46,041 bases of DNA, taken from the IMG/VR virus record IMGVR_UViG_3300031951_009861, positions 1 through 46,041 of that record, one strand, 5' to 3'. The notes under the pieces were generated by a model. That model was not told the origin of the DNA. It did no database searches and saw nothing but the letters and a program-made list of their open reading frames with translations. Within the stretch, counting starts at the first letter, position 1. Each line of letters begins with the position of its first letter. The stretch is from a virus. Shown here piece by piece: positions 21,198-29,208 of this stretch. A program made the position numbers and the translations under genes.

Positions 21198-22232
21198 ATG
21201 AAAGTAGGACTAATCGGACTTGGAAGAATGGGCGAAGGTATGTCTCGCCGTATGATGAAAGCAGGTATTGAAGTTTGGGGATATCGTAGAAATTATGAAA
21301 AAGCAAACGAAACCTTTGAAAAGGGATTTGTTAATGGAATTGCAACTAATATTGAAAGCCTTGTTAAAGTAGTTAAACAAAATAAAAATGGTGGAACACA
21401 ACCAGGAATCTTTCAGATGGTTGTCCCTGCCGAAACCGTAGAGGAGACGATCAATGAGTTACTACGATATTGTAGTGAAGGAGATATTATTATTGATCAT
21501 GGCAATAGCAATTTTAAAGACAGTCGGAAAAGAGCAGAACGTCTGGCAAAACTTGGTATCCAATATATTGATTGTGGTACTAGCGGCGGTGTTTATGGTT
21601 TGGATCGTGGATACTGTCTTATGGTTGGTGGCGGAAATACTGCGGTCTCCACTTGTTCGCGCATTTTTGATGCACTCTCCCCAGGAATCAATGCTGCCCC
21701 CAGGACTCAATTTGACTCACCTATAACTTCATCTGAATATGGTTGGTTGCATTGTGGTGGTCCAGGTGCAGGACACTTTGTGAAGATGGTTCATAATGGA
21801 ATAGAATACGGAATAATGCAGGCATATGCTGAGGGATTTAATATTATTAAGAACGCCAATGCAGGTGCAAAGTATGTTAGAGAGGGAGATGCAGAAGTCG
21901 CTCCAATGTCGGATCCTGAAAGTTATTGCTATGATATTGACGTTGCTGAGGTGGCTGAGTTATGGCGTCGCGGTAGCGTTGTTGGTAGTTGGTTACTTGA
22001 TCTTACTGCTGATGTGTTACGCAGGGATGGTAGCCTTAAACAGTTCTCTGGAGGCGTATCCGATAGCGGTGAGGGTCGTTGGACTGTTTCTGCCGCTGTG
22101 GACCTGGGGGTTCCCGCTCCTGTTATTACTACTGCCCTTTTTGAAAGATTTAATTCGCGCAATCTCGGTACTTTCGGAGCCAAGATTTTAAACGGTATGC
22201 GTTATATGTTTGGAGGTCATCATGTTAGGTAA
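21198..22232 (+). CDS. gnd: 6-phosphogluconate dehydrogenase, short (YqeC-like) form
   Basis: Oxidises and decarboxylates 6-phosphogluconate to ribulose 5-phosphate, making NAD(P)H. Visible signatures are the Rossmann motif GLIGLGRMGEG at residues 4-14, DHGNSNFKDS, the substrate loop GTSGGVYGLDRGYCLMVGG, and the catalytic HFVKMVHNGIEYG. At 344 residues it belongs to the shorter family rather than the ~470-residue enzyme. Phage gnd is a known auxiliary metabolic gene of cyanophages, feeding nucleotide synthesis through the pentose phosphate pathway. The 3' end overlaps the next small gene by 11 nt. Confidence 0.93.
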   Translation: MKVGLIGLGRMGEGMSRRMMKAGIEVWGYRRNYEKANETFEKGFVNGIATNIESLVKVVKQNKNGGTQPGIFQMVVPAETVEETINELLRYCSEGDIIIDHGNSNFKDSRKRAERLAKLGIQYIDCGTSGGVYGLDRGYCLMVGGGNTAVSTCSRIFDALSPGINAAPRTQFDSPITSSEYGWLHCGGPGAGHFVKMVHNGIEYGIMQAYAEGFNIIKNANAGAKYVREGDAEVAPMSDPESYCYDIDVAEVAELWRRGSVVGSWLLDLTADVLRRDGSLKQFSGGVSDSGEGRWTVSAAVDLGVPAPVITTALFERFNSRNLGTFGAKILNGMRYMFGGHHVR

Positions 22233-22341
22233 AGCACTTTTATTTGTTGCTATTCCTTTTGTCTTATCAACACTCTATTTCGGAACAAGAGGAGGATACT
22301 ATGACTCCAAAGACTATAAGGGAAATGGAACCGCACATTAG
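22222..22341 (+). CDS. Small protein with signal-like N-terminus (39 aa)
   Basis: MLGKALLFVAIPFVLSTLYF is a membrane or signal segment, then GTRGGYYDSKDYKGN. It starts inside the 3' end of gnd and overlaps the next gene by 41 nt in another frame. The next gene's AGAGGAGG ribosome site lies within it. Function unknown. Confidence 0.45.
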   Translation: MLGKALLFVAIPFVLSTLYFGTRGGYYDSKDYKGNGTAH

Positions 22342-22528
22342 GCAGAGATATTGGTTTGCTTCATCTTCATTTTCAAGGATGCTTGGAGTAAAAACTACAA
22401 TGAATGATATGCATATCAAACAGTTTTGTATCGAATGGTCCTATTGGGATGTTCACGCACCTTTGAGTGGTCTAGATGAGGCAGACCAATATTTTTACTA
22501 CGAGTATAAAAATTGGAGAGGAAGATGA
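22301..22528 (+). CDS. Hypothetical soluble protein (75 aa)
   Basis: The start at 22301 is chosen for its strong AGAGGAGG 7-8 nt upstream; an in-frame start at 22244 would run through the preceding gene's signal segment. The product is aromatic-rich (HIRQRYWFASSSF, EADQYFYYEYKNW). Its stop overlaps the next ATG. Not recognised. Confidence 0.6.
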   Translation: MTPKTIREMEPHIRQRYWFASSSFSRMLGVKTTMNDMHIKQFCIEWSYWDVHAPLSGLDEADQYFYYEYKNWRGR

Positions 22529-22641
22529 TTTTCCATATTGTAGAGACACTTGCATCTAGTTCTTTATTTCTTTTTTTATGTGGATGTGGCTTGACAATCG
22601 TGCCATTTGCTGGTATTATGTTTATACATAGAAATAGGTAA
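22525..22641 (+). CDS. Small membrane protein (38 aa)
   Basis: Hydrophobic throughout (LFLFLCGCGLTIVPFAGIMF). The stop is immediately followed by tRNA-Pro, and the promoter for that tRNA lies inside this gene. Function unknown. Confidence 0.45.
   Translation: MIFHIVETLASSSLFLFLCGCGLTIVPFAGIMFIHRNR
22591..22619 (+). promoter_or_regulatory. Sigma70-type promoter inside a small gene
   Basis: TTGACA, 17-bp spacer, TATTAT, 22 bp upstream of tRNA-Pro. It would transcribe the tRNA and the two radical SAM genes. Confidence 0.65.
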
Positions 22642-22715
22642 CCGGGTTTAGCGCAGTTTGGTAGCGCATCTGCTTTGGGAGCAGAGGGCCGGGGGTTCAA
22701 ATCCCTCAACTCGGA
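22642..22715 (+). tRNA. tRNA-Pro (TGG), copy 2
   Basis: Acceptor CCGGGTT/AACTCGG, stem TCTGC/GCAGA, loop TTTGGGA, A73. Same anticodon as the gene at 16615, different body. Confidence 0.95.
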
Positions 22716-22746
22716 TTAATTTTGATTCATCAAATTCAAAATTGTT

Positions 22747-24045
22747 ATGAATAAGAATAAAACTTTTTGCATGGCTCCTTGGGTTCATATGAACATCAAT
22801 CCTAATGGTGATGTATATCCATGTTGTCTATTGCCCATATGTGAAAGTGATACAAGTATTGATGGTCAAGAAGATAATGTATATGAACAAGAAAATCCAT
22901 TAAAGTATATTGCTTCTGAATGCGAAGGTCATCCTAGAGATTTTCGTGTTGGTTCATTGATGAATGAGTCTCTTCAGGAGATTTGGAACAATGATAAGAT
23001 GCGAGAACTTCGTAGAAATATGATGGCAGGAAAAAAATCCAGTTTCTGCACATCTTGTTATAAAGAAGAAGAAGTTGGACATTCTTCTTTGAGAAATACT
23101 ATGAATAATAATTATTCAAAACATTATAAGTATGTCAAAGAAACTAAAGAGGATGGTACTTTTGAAAGGTTCAATCTTGTATATTGGGATTTTAGATTAA
23201 ACAATATCTGTAACTTTAAATGCAGAATGTGCGGTCCTGGTTGCAGTAGTGCCTGGGAACAAGAAATGAGAAAAGAATTTGATATTAAGGGGGAGTTTCC
23301 AAAAATTGATATGGACATGGTTCGTCATGATATTGAACCATTGTATGATATTGTTGAAGAAGTATATTTTGCCGGTGGAGAACCTCTAATTGCTGATCAC
23401 CACTACGAAATATTGAACAAACTAATCGAAAAAGGTAAGACTAATGTTCCTATTCGATATAATACCAACTTCAGTACTCTCATATATAAAGGGACTAATG
23501 TTCTTGATTTGTGGGATAAATTTGAAGACGTTCATATTATGATTAGTTTGGATGGAATTGGAAAAAGAGGTGAGTTAATCCGTAAAGGATTTGATTGGCA
23601 AAAGTTTCTAAATAACTTCAAACTTTTTAGAAGTAGATTTCCTCATAATAATGTGAGAATTAATTTTGTTGTTCAGGCAATGAACTGTTTCCATGTTATG
23701 GATGCTCATAAAGAGCTTTACCTCAGAGGAATAATTAAGAGTTGGGATGAATTTTCTTTGTGTATTTTGCATAATCCAGATTTCATGTCAGTTCTTATTC
23801 TTGATTCTAAGTCAAGAAAACTACTTGGAGAAAAGATTAAATATCATATAGAAAATTATCTTGTACCAGCAAAGGCACAAGAATCAATTAAACAATACAT
23901 ATCGATTCTTAAACTTTTATCTACAGATAAGAAAGATAATCTAATTCCGCATTTTAAAGCTTATATGTCTGCACTAGATAGTATACGGAATGAAAATTCT
24001 TTAGAAGTTTTTCCTGAATTAGAGAGAGTTCTGGGCAATGATTGA
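22747..24045 (+). CDS. Radical SAM protein with N-terminal SPASM/twitch-like domain
   Basis: 432 residues. The radical SAM 4Fe-4S motif CNFKCRMC places Cys at 155, 159 and 162. The N-terminal ~110 residues hold FCMAPWVHMNINPNGDVYPCC and a second Cys pair (CTSCY), which look like an auxiliary-cluster (SPASM/twitch) domain. That domain normally sits after, not before, the SAM core. AGGEPLI supplies the SAM-binding GGE motif. Such enzymes modify peptides or sugars by radical chemistry; the substrate is unknown. The next gene is a full-length paralogue starting inside this one's stop. Confidence 0.85.
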   Translation: MNKNKTFCMAPWVHMNINPNGDVYPCCLLPICESDTSIDGQEDNVYEQENPLKYIASECEGHPRDFRVGSLMNESLQEIWNNDKMRELRRNMMAGKKSSFCTSCYKEEEVGHSSLRNTMNNNYSKHYKYVKETKEDGTFERFNLVYWDFRLNNICNFKCRMCGPGCSSAWEQEMRKEFDIKGEFPKIDMDMVRHDIEPLYDIVEEVYFAGGEPLIADHHYEILNKLIEKGKTNVPIRYNTNFSTLIYKGTNVLDLWDKFEDVHIMISLDGIGKRGELIRKGFDWQKFLNNFKLFRSRFPHNNVRINFVVQAMNCFHVMDAHKELYLRGIIKSWDEFSLCILHNPDFMSVLILDSKSRKLLGEKIKYHIENYLVPAKAQESIKQYISILKLLSTDKKDNLIPHFKAYMSALDSIRNENSLEVFPELERVLGND

Positions 24046-25279
24046 TACAAGTAGAATTAATGTAAACGGTAAAGTTTTTTGTGTTGCACCTTGGATGAAT
24101 CTAGATATTCGTCAAGATGGTGAAGTGAAGCCTTGTTGTGTTTCTGAATATCTTTATGGAGATATCAAACAAAAATCTTTATGGGAAATTTGGAATGATG
24201 ATCCCATAAAGAAACTTAGAGAAAACATGCTTAATGGAGTACCTCATAAAAATTGTGAGGTATGTTATGTTAATGAAAAGGCTGGAAAGAGTTCCCTCAG
24301 ACAAGACTTAAATGGTAGTTTGTTTAGAGATTATCCTGAATTTGTTTATAAAACAAATGATGATTACTCAGTTACAGAACCTGGATTTGTTCAATGGGAT
24401 GTAAAACTGAGTAGTAAATGTAACTTCAAGTGTAGGATGTGTAGTGTAACCTCCAGTTCTAGTTTTGAATTAGAACAAACTGGTAAGATTTCTGGAAGGT
24501 GGAACGCATCTGAGAAAGCATATGAAGAAGTAGAACCTTATCTAGGTGTTGCTAAACATTTATATTTCTCTGGTGGAGAATCATTAATCATAGATGAACA
24601 TTGGAAAATCTTAGACAAATTAGTTGAACTAGGTAAAAATGATGAAGTTACTCTTGCTTATAATAGTAACTTTAGTAATCTAATTTATAAAGGAAGACAT
24701 ATTTTCGATTTGTGGGATAAGTTTAATAACGCTGTAGAAGTGCATATAAGTGTTGATGGTGTAGGAAAAAGAGGTGAATTGATTAGGAAAGGATTTAAGT
24801 GGGACAGGTTTCTTTCACATGCAAAACAATTTAGAGAAAGATTCAAAGATAAGGAACATACTCATGAATTGCATTTTGATTGTACAGTCCAAGCATTGAA
24901 TATTTTTGATGTTGTTACATTACATCAATATCTTTATAATAGTGGACTAATGAAGAATATTGATTACTTCTTCTTAAATTTCATGCAAGGTCCAAGAGAA
25001 ATGACTGTTTGGGTATTGGATAAAAAAACCAAACAAGCTGCAAAAGAAAATATTAGAAATCATATTGATAATTTCTTAATACCGAATGGATCTACTAGGA
25101 GTGTAATTTTCTTTGAAAGTCTAATAACTTACATAGATTTGTACCAAGAACAATTATTGATACCAGATTTCTTAAGATCGATGAGAAAGTTTGATAAATT
25201 AAGAAATGAAAGTGTTATAGAAACATTCCCAGAATTCCAACGAATATGGGATGCAATAAAAATCAGAAAGGCCCCTTGA
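24038..25279 (+). CDS. Radical SAM protein, paralogue of the upstream gene
   Basis: 413 residues with the same order: FCVAPWMNLDIRQDGEVKPCC at the N-terminus, CEVCY, then CNFKCRMC with Cys at 128, 132 and 135, and the SAM motif SGGESLI. The conserved stretches DLWDKF, GKRGELIRKGF and LIYKG are shared almost word for word with its neighbour, so it arose by duplication. Overlaps it by 8 nt, implying equal production and perhaps a heterodimer (inference). Confidence 0.85.
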   Translation: MIDTSRINVNGKVFCVAPWMNLDIRQDGEVKPCCVSEYLYGDIKQKSLWEIWNDDPIKKLRENMLNGVPHKNCEVCYVNEKAGKSSLRQDLNGSLFRDYPEFVYKTNDDYSVTEPGFVQWDVKLSSKCNFKCRMCSVTSSSSFELEQTGKISGRWNASEKAYEEVEPYLGVAKHLYFSGGESLIIDEHWKILDKLVELGKNDEVTLAYNSNFSNLIYKGRHIFDLWDKFNNAVEVHISVDGVGKRGELIRKGFKWDRFLSHAKQFRERFKDKEHTHELHFDCTVQALNIFDVVTLHQYLYNSGLMKNIDYFFLNFMQGPREMTVWVLDKKTKQAAKENIRNHIDNFLIPNGSTRSVIFFESLITYIDLYQEQLLIPDFLRSMRKFDKLRNESVIETFPEFQRIWDAIKIRKAP

Positions 25280-25304
25280 CAACGGTAAAAATCTAAGTTA
25301 AAAT
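25276..25304 (+). promoter_or_regulatory. Sigma70-type promoter for Phd-like gene
   Basis: TTGACA, 17-bp spacer, TAAAAT; it overlaps the radical SAM stop codon and lies just before the antitoxin start. Confidence 0.6.
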
Positions 25305-25316
25305 AAGTCTAACGAA

Positions 25317-25529
25317 ATGAAATCAATGGAACAATTCACGGTTGAGGAATTCCAAAATAGATTCGACGAACTCTTTAATAGAGTTGAAGATGGTGAATCT
25401 TTTAGAATTGTTAGTGAACACGGAACCGCAATTATTGTGCCACACAAAGAAGTTGTAAAAATATTTGAAGATCTTCCTTCGGATGAAGAACTCATACGAA
25501 TACATACCGACCACGAAGAAGGTACTTGA
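25317..25529 (+). CDS. Phd/YefM-like antitoxin without toxin
   Basis: 70 residues. The N-terminal core (FTVEEFQNRFDELFNRVEDGESFRIV then GTAIIVPHKEVV) matches the Phd/YefM DNA-binding fold. These proteins repress their own operon and neutralise a toxin with a short C-terminal tail; here the tail is acidic and no toxin gene is adjacent. It may block a host toxin or act as a repressor. The MKSMEQ and MEQ starts are both possible. Confidence 0.75.
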   Translation: MKSMEQFTVEEFQNRFDELFNRVEDGESFRIVSEHGTAIIVPHKEVVKIFEDLPSDEELIRIHTDHEEGT

Positions 25530-25554
25530 CAAGTTTACTTACCCAAACTAAACT
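25526..25554 (+). promoter_or_regulatory. Sigma70-type promoter for tRNA-Ile
   Basis: TTGACA, 17-bp spacer, TAAACT, 10 bp upstream of tRNA-Ile(TAT). The -35 begins inside the antitoxin stop codon. A short inverted repeat ACCCA/TGGGT overlaps the -10. Confidence 0.6.
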
Positions 25555-25564
25555 GGGTTTTTAT

Positions 25565-25636
25565 GGGACTGTCGCCTATTGGTTAAGGCCCACTGCTTAT
25601 AACGGTGTGAACAGAGTTCAATTCTCTGCAGTCCTA
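25565..25636 (+). tRNA. tRNA-Ile (TAT)
   Basis: Acceptor GGGACTG/CAGTCCT (G-T first pair), stem CACTG/CGGTG, loop CTTATAA, A73. A TAT anticodon for ATA is rare in bacteria, which use a lysidine-modified CAT instead. Confidence 0.9.
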
Positions 25637-25639
25637 CTT

Positions 25640-25712
25640 GCTGGTTTAGCTATCTGGTGAAAGCGCCCGACTCATAATCGGTCTCAGGTGGGTTCGATCC
25701 CCTCAACCAGCA
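25640..25712 (+). tRNA. tRNA with CAT anticodon (Met or Ile2)
   Basis: Acceptor GCTGGTT/AACCAGC, stem CCGA/TCGG, loop CTCATAA, A73. The T stem has one mismatch. Third CAT gene of the window. Confidence 0.88.
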
Positions 25713-25735
25713 TGGACAGTTTTTAAACCGTCCAT
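25712..25735 (+). terminator. Hairpin after tRNA pair
   Basis: ATGGAC/GTCCAT with inner GTTT/AAAC stacking; no T tract, so processing or attenuation rather than certain termination. The next promoter's -35 starts two bases on. Confidence 0.45.
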
Positions 25736-25736
25736 C

Positions 25737-25765
25737 TTGACTTCTCTAAGTCTAACCCCTATAAT
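25737..25765 (+). promoter_or_regulatory. Sigma70-type promoter
   Basis: TTGACT, 17-bp spacer, TATAAT, 24 bp upstream of the gene at 25790. Confidence 0.7.
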
Positions 25766-25789
25766 AACAAGGTAAACAAAACAAAAAAA

Positions 25790-26008
25790 ATGTCACTCAC
25801 TGCTAAATTCAAAAAAGATCTTCAAACCCTGAAGTCTGCTGCGAATGGAGAATCTTATCTCGATGTGAAGAATCCGAAACTTTACAAAAAAGTTCGTAGG
25901 TTTTATGAATCTAATGGTGCAATGTTTTCAGGTGATCCTCTTGATGATTATGAAATCTTGATGGAATACATTTATAATGATCTGGAAGCTGAAGGAGTTC
26001 TTGCATAA
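25790..26008 (+). CDS. Hypothetical soluble protein (72 aa)
   Basis: Helical and basic N-terminally (MSLTAKFKKDLQTLKSAANG), acidic C-terminally. The pattern KKVRRFYESNGAMFSGDPLDDY is a compact domain with no recognised family. Good promoter upstream; its stop overlaps the next ATG. Confidence 0.65.
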   Translation: MSLTAKFKKDLQTLKSAANGESYLDVKNPKLYKKVRRFYESNGAMFSGDPLDDYEILMEYIYNDLEAEGVLA

Positions 26009-26268
26009 TGATCGAAACACTCCCTAAAGTTCTTCTTGAAAGAGAAGGATATAGGTTTGTTCAAAAAGGTATCATTGAACTCAATGGTATGCCTGATTAT
26101 AGAATGCAAAAAAAGGATTCTTATACCAAACGCTGGAATGACATTTATCTTTTTGATAATGGTCTACAATGTACTACTGCAATGGAAGACATTGAGTATG
26201 CGAAATGGTTAGATCCAGATCGAGTTCCCTGTTATGTTCGGGATGATGAAGACACGGATGGTCTATAA
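26008..26268 (+). CDS. Hypothetical protein (86 aa)
   Basis: Starts at an ATG sharing one base with the previous stop. Beta-rich pattern (YRFVQKGIIELNGMPDYRMQKKD, then WNDIYLFDNGLQCTTAME) with an acidic C-terminus. Not recognised; made with its upstream neighbour. Confidence 0.6.
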   Translation: MIETLPKVLLEREGYRFVQKGIIELNGMPDYRMQKKDSYTKRWNDIYLFDNGLQCTTAMEDIEYAKWLDPDRVPCYVRDDEDTDGL

Positions 26269-26294
26269 CAGCACTGGTCGGGAGCAAACCCCTT

Positions 26295-26531
26295 ATGTCT
26301 AAATCGAATCTTTTTCGATACATTGGAAATCTCCTCCTTCTTTCAGGATATTTTGTTCTGTTATGGGGAGATCCTAAAGTTGGATTACTTGTAAAATGTA
26401 TCGGCAATGTCTTTGTCGTTCCTTTTGCAATCAAGTATAAGTTTTGGGATATTCTTGTATTGTGTGCTTTCTATGCCGCAATTGAAATTCCAAAATTAAT
26501 TCAACTAACTTTTCCTAGTTTGGTAAACTAG
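26295..26531 (+). CDS. Membrane protein with about three spans (78 aa)
   Basis: Hydrophobic segments near residues 10-24, 29-48 and 53-70. This layout recalls small cyanophage membrane proteins of unknown role. The downstream 130 nt (26532-26661) hold only a weak 24-codon reading frame (26582-26656) and then a terminator. Confidence 0.6.
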   Translation: MSKSNLFRYIGNLLLLSGYFVLLWGDPKVGLLVKCIGNVFVVPFAIKYKFWDILVLCAFYAAIEIPKLIQLTFPSLVN

Positions 26532-26661
26532 GTGGTGGAGTCAATGACCCATTCTGACCCCGTTGGTAAGGGTCTTTAAATATGCCAACTGGTGCGGAGC
26601 ATCTGCAACGGTTTCCTATTTTTCCGTTCGTCAAAAAGAATAGGTGGCGAGCCTGAGTTAC

Positions 26662-26691
26662 AAAGGTGGGTTGCATAAACCCACCTTTTTT
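26662..26691 (+). terminator. Strong rho-independent terminator
   Basis: Perfect 11-bp stem AAAGGTGGGTT / AACCCACCTTT, loop GCATA, T run. Separates the small-gene region from the glycan operon. Confidence 0.9.
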
Positions 26692-26701
26692 AGTATAATA
26701 T
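26692..26701 (+). promoter_or_regulatory. Probable -10 box of the glycan operon
   Basis: AGTATAATAT gives a TATAAT -10 directly after the terminator and 33-42 nt before the first start codon. The upstream -35 region lies within the terminator stem and is a poor match, so the promoter class is uncertain. Confidence 0.45.
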
Positions 26702-26733
26702 ATACTATTGAGATTATTATTTTTGATCAAAAA

Positions 26734-27792
26734 ATGAGTCAATATATTAAAAAGGCACTTGTGCTTGGTGCCGGTGGCTTTATTGGAAGTCATATGGTTC
26801 GTAGACTTCGTTCCGAAGGTTACTGGGTTCGTGGTGTAGACCTTAAGTATCCTGAGTATTCTCCAACTGAAGCAAACGAATTTATTCAAGGGGATCTGCG
26901 TGATGTAGATTTTGTTCGTCGTGTCCTTGAATATAAAGGAGATAGGGGAAACTTTTATCAGTCAGTTCCTTATCGTTATATTCAGTCATTTGATGAGATC
27001 TATCAGTTTGCTGCTGATATGGGTGGTGCTGGATTCGTTTTCACTGGCGAGAACGATGCAGATATTATGCATAATTCTGTTACTATTAATCTGAACGTTC
27101 TTGAAATGCAACGTCAGATGAATGAAAAACTTGGCACTACTAAAACTAAAATTTTCTACTCTGGTTCTGCTTGCATGTATCCAGAGCACAATCAACTAGA
27201 TCCTGACAATCCAGATTGTCGTGAAGAGTCTGCTTATCCTGCTAATCCGGATTCTGAATATGGATGGGAAAAATTATTCTCGGAGAGACTTTACTTCGCT
27301 TATCACCGTAATTACGGTATTCCTGTTCGTGTTACTCGTTATCACAACATCTTCGGCCCAGAAGGAACCTGGGAAGGTGGAAGAGAAAAAGCTCCAGCTG
27401 CAATCTGCCGTAAAGTCGCTTACCTCCCGAAAGAAGGTGGATCCATCGAGGTGTGGGGAGATGGCCTACAAACTCGTTCCTTCTTGTACATTGATGAATG
27501 CATTGAAGCGTCTAGAAGACTAATGGATAGTGATTTTATTGGACCTGTAAATATTGGTTCTGAAGAAATGGTTACCATTAATCAACTTGTGGATACTGCG
27601 GCTAAAGTATCAGGTAAAACAGTAGAGAAGAATCATATTGATGGTCCCCTTGGTGTCCGTGGTCGTAATTCTAATAATGATGTAGTTCGTAGGGAACTAG
27701 GATGGGATTATTCACAGACTCTAGAAGAAGGTATTCGTAAAACATACGCATGGATTTCTGAACAAATTGCTGAGAAGAATAATGAAAATTGA
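26734..27792 (+). CDS. GDP-mannose 3,5-epimerase-like NAD-dependent epimerase
   Basis: 352 residues, extended short-chain dehydrogenase fold. NAD loop GAGGFIG at residues 12-18, catalytic Y176 and K180 (YGWEK). The stretches ADMGGAGF and SGSACMYPE match plant-type GDP-mannose 3,5-epimerase, including its catalytic Cys. That enzyme turns GDP-mannose into GDP-L-galactose (or GDP-L-gulose). I start at MSQYIKK (26734); the longer open frame upstream runs through the terminator. First gene of the operon; its stop overlaps the next gene by 11 nt. Confidence 0.85.
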   Translation: MSQYIKKALVLGAGGFIGSHMVRRLRSEGYWVRGVDLKYPEYSPTEANEFIQGDLRDVDFVRRVLEYKGDRGNFYQSVPYRYIQSFDEIYQFAADMGGAGFVFTGENDADIMHNSVTINLNVLEMQRQMNEKLGTTKTKIFYSGSACMYPEHNQLDPDNPDCREESAYPANPDSEYGWEKLFSERLYFAYHRNYGIPVRVTRYHNIFGPEGTWEGGREKAPAAICRKVAYLPKEGGSIEVWGDGLQTRSFLYIDECIEASRRLMDSDFIGPVNIGSEEMVTINQLVDTAAKVSGKTVEKNHIDGPLGVRGRNSNNDVVRRELGWDYSQTLEEGIRKTYAWISEQIAEKNNEN

Positions 27793-28351
27793 AATAATTA
27801 AAGAACATGTAAAGAATCTGGATGTTAGTCATCTTAGAGATATGTCTCTAAATCAAAATGATTGGCTCCCTGCAGGTCAAAGTGAGTATCGTCTTTATGC
27901 TTACTTATCTACATTTTTTAATAAAACTACTATCTTAGATATTGGAACTCGTACTGGAGGATCTGGTCTTGCACTTTCATATAATCCAACCAATAAGGTA
28001 ATTAGTTATGATCTAGTTGAACAAGGTGCAAGTAATATTAAAAGAGAAAATATTACTTGGAAGATTCAGGACTTTATGCAAGATGATACAATCGACTGGG
28101 ATAATGTTTCTATTGTAATGATCGATGTAGATCCACATGATGGTTCACAAGAACGTGTCATGATGGACTGGTTACGTGATAAAGGTTGGAAAGGTATCAT
28201 GATTCATGATGATATTGGACCTGACTGGCCTGATATTCAACTAATGTGGGATGAAATTCCTGAAGAAAAGTTTGATGTTACTGAGATTGCTCATATGAGT
28301 GGTACTGGTATTGTCAACTTTGGAAATGCACACGAAATCACAATTGTCTGA
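27782..28351 (+). CDS. SAM-dependent methyltransferase-like protein
   Basis: 189 residues. ILDIGTRTGGSGLAL is a class I methyltransferase glycine motif; VISYDLVEQG and VMIDVDPHDGS fit the acidic motifs. The HDDI near residue 142 could bind a metal as in sugar O-methyltransferases of the CmcI or macrocin type. Starts 11 nt before the epimerase stop. Probably methylates a sugar of the same glycan. Confidence 0.65.
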   Translation: MKIEIIKEHVKNLDVSHLRDMSLNQNDWLPAGQSEYRLYAYLSTFFNKTTILDIGTRTGGSGLALSYNPTNKVISYDLVEQGASNIKRENITWKIQDFMQDDTIDWDNVSIVMIDVDPHDGSQERVMMDWLRDKGWKGIMIHDDIGPDWPDIQLMWDEIPEEKFDVTEIAHMSGTGIVNFGNAHEITIV

Positions 28352-29208
28352 TGAAAATTACAGTACTCGGTTCTAGTGGGCAAATTGGTGCCTACCTTAC
28401 AGATTATTTGCGTTCTAAGGGTCACTATGTCTATGAATTTGACGTAGTAAACAATCCTCATGAGGATATGACGCTCATCCCTAATCCTCTTTTGGAAGAA
28501 AGAATTTCTGATTCTGATTTTGTATTCTTCCTTGCATTTGATGTCGGTGGTTCTCGTTATCTGAAAAAGTATCAACATACTTTCCAGTTTATTGATAACA
28601 ACACTCGTCTGATGGCTAATGCTTTTGGACTTCTTAAAAAATATAATAAGAAGTTTGTATTTGCATCATCTCAAATGAGTAACATGAGTTATTCTCCGTA
28701 TGGTGTACTTAAAAATGTTGGAGAACTCTATACCAAATCATTGAATGGTCTGATCGTAAAGTTTTGGAATGTTTATGGAATTGAAAAAGATCACGAAAAA
28801 TCCCATGTCATTACGGACTTCATCCGCAAGGGTTTTGAAACTGGTGTTATTGACATGCTTACTGATGGTAAAGAGGAAAGAGAGTTTCTATACGCAGAAG
28901 ACTGCTGTGAAGCACTTGAAACGATCATGGAAAATTACAATGATTTTACTTCTGAAGACAATCTTCACATCACCAGCTTCCACTCTACAAAGATCCTTGA
29001 TGTTGCGAACATAATTTGTGGACAGTTTAATTTGATTGGTAGATATGATGTGACAATACAACCATCATCAGAAAAAGATAGTGTTCAAATGGATAAGAGA
29101 AATAGACCAGATACTTACTTAATGAAATGGTGGACTCCGAAAACGACAATTGATCAAGGTATCGCTAAAGTATTTGAGGCAATGAAGAATGAGCAAGTTC
29201 AAAATTAA
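28351..29208 (+). CDS. NAD-dependent epimerase/dehydratase
   Basis: 285 residues, extended SDR family. NAD loop GSSGQIG (residues 7-13), catalytic YGVLK (Tyr...Lys), and a conserved EREFLYAEDCCEAL typical of sugar-nucleotide epimerases and reductases of the WcaG type. It could reduce or epimerise the product of the first gene. Overlaps the preceding gene by one base and the next by 20 nt. Confidence 0.82.
   Translation: MKITVLGSSGQIGAYLTDYLRSKGHYVYEFDVVNNPHEDMTLIPNPLLEERISDSDFVFFLAFDVGGSRYLKKYQHTFQFIDNNTRLMANAFGLLKKYNKKFVFASSQMSNMSYSPYGVLKNVGELYTKSLNGLIVKFWNVYGIEKDHEKSHVITDFIRKGFETGVIDMLTDGKEEREFLYAEDCCEALETIMENYNDFTSEDNLHITSFHSTKILDVANIICGQFNLIGRYDVTIQPSSEKDSVQMDKRNRPDTYLMKWWTPKTTIDQGIAKVFEAMKNEQVQN

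Noticed and set aside
26582-26656. Possible 24-codon gene upstream of the glycan operon terminator
   Set aside because: No ribosome site, no recognisable sequence; mentioned only with the neighbouring gene.
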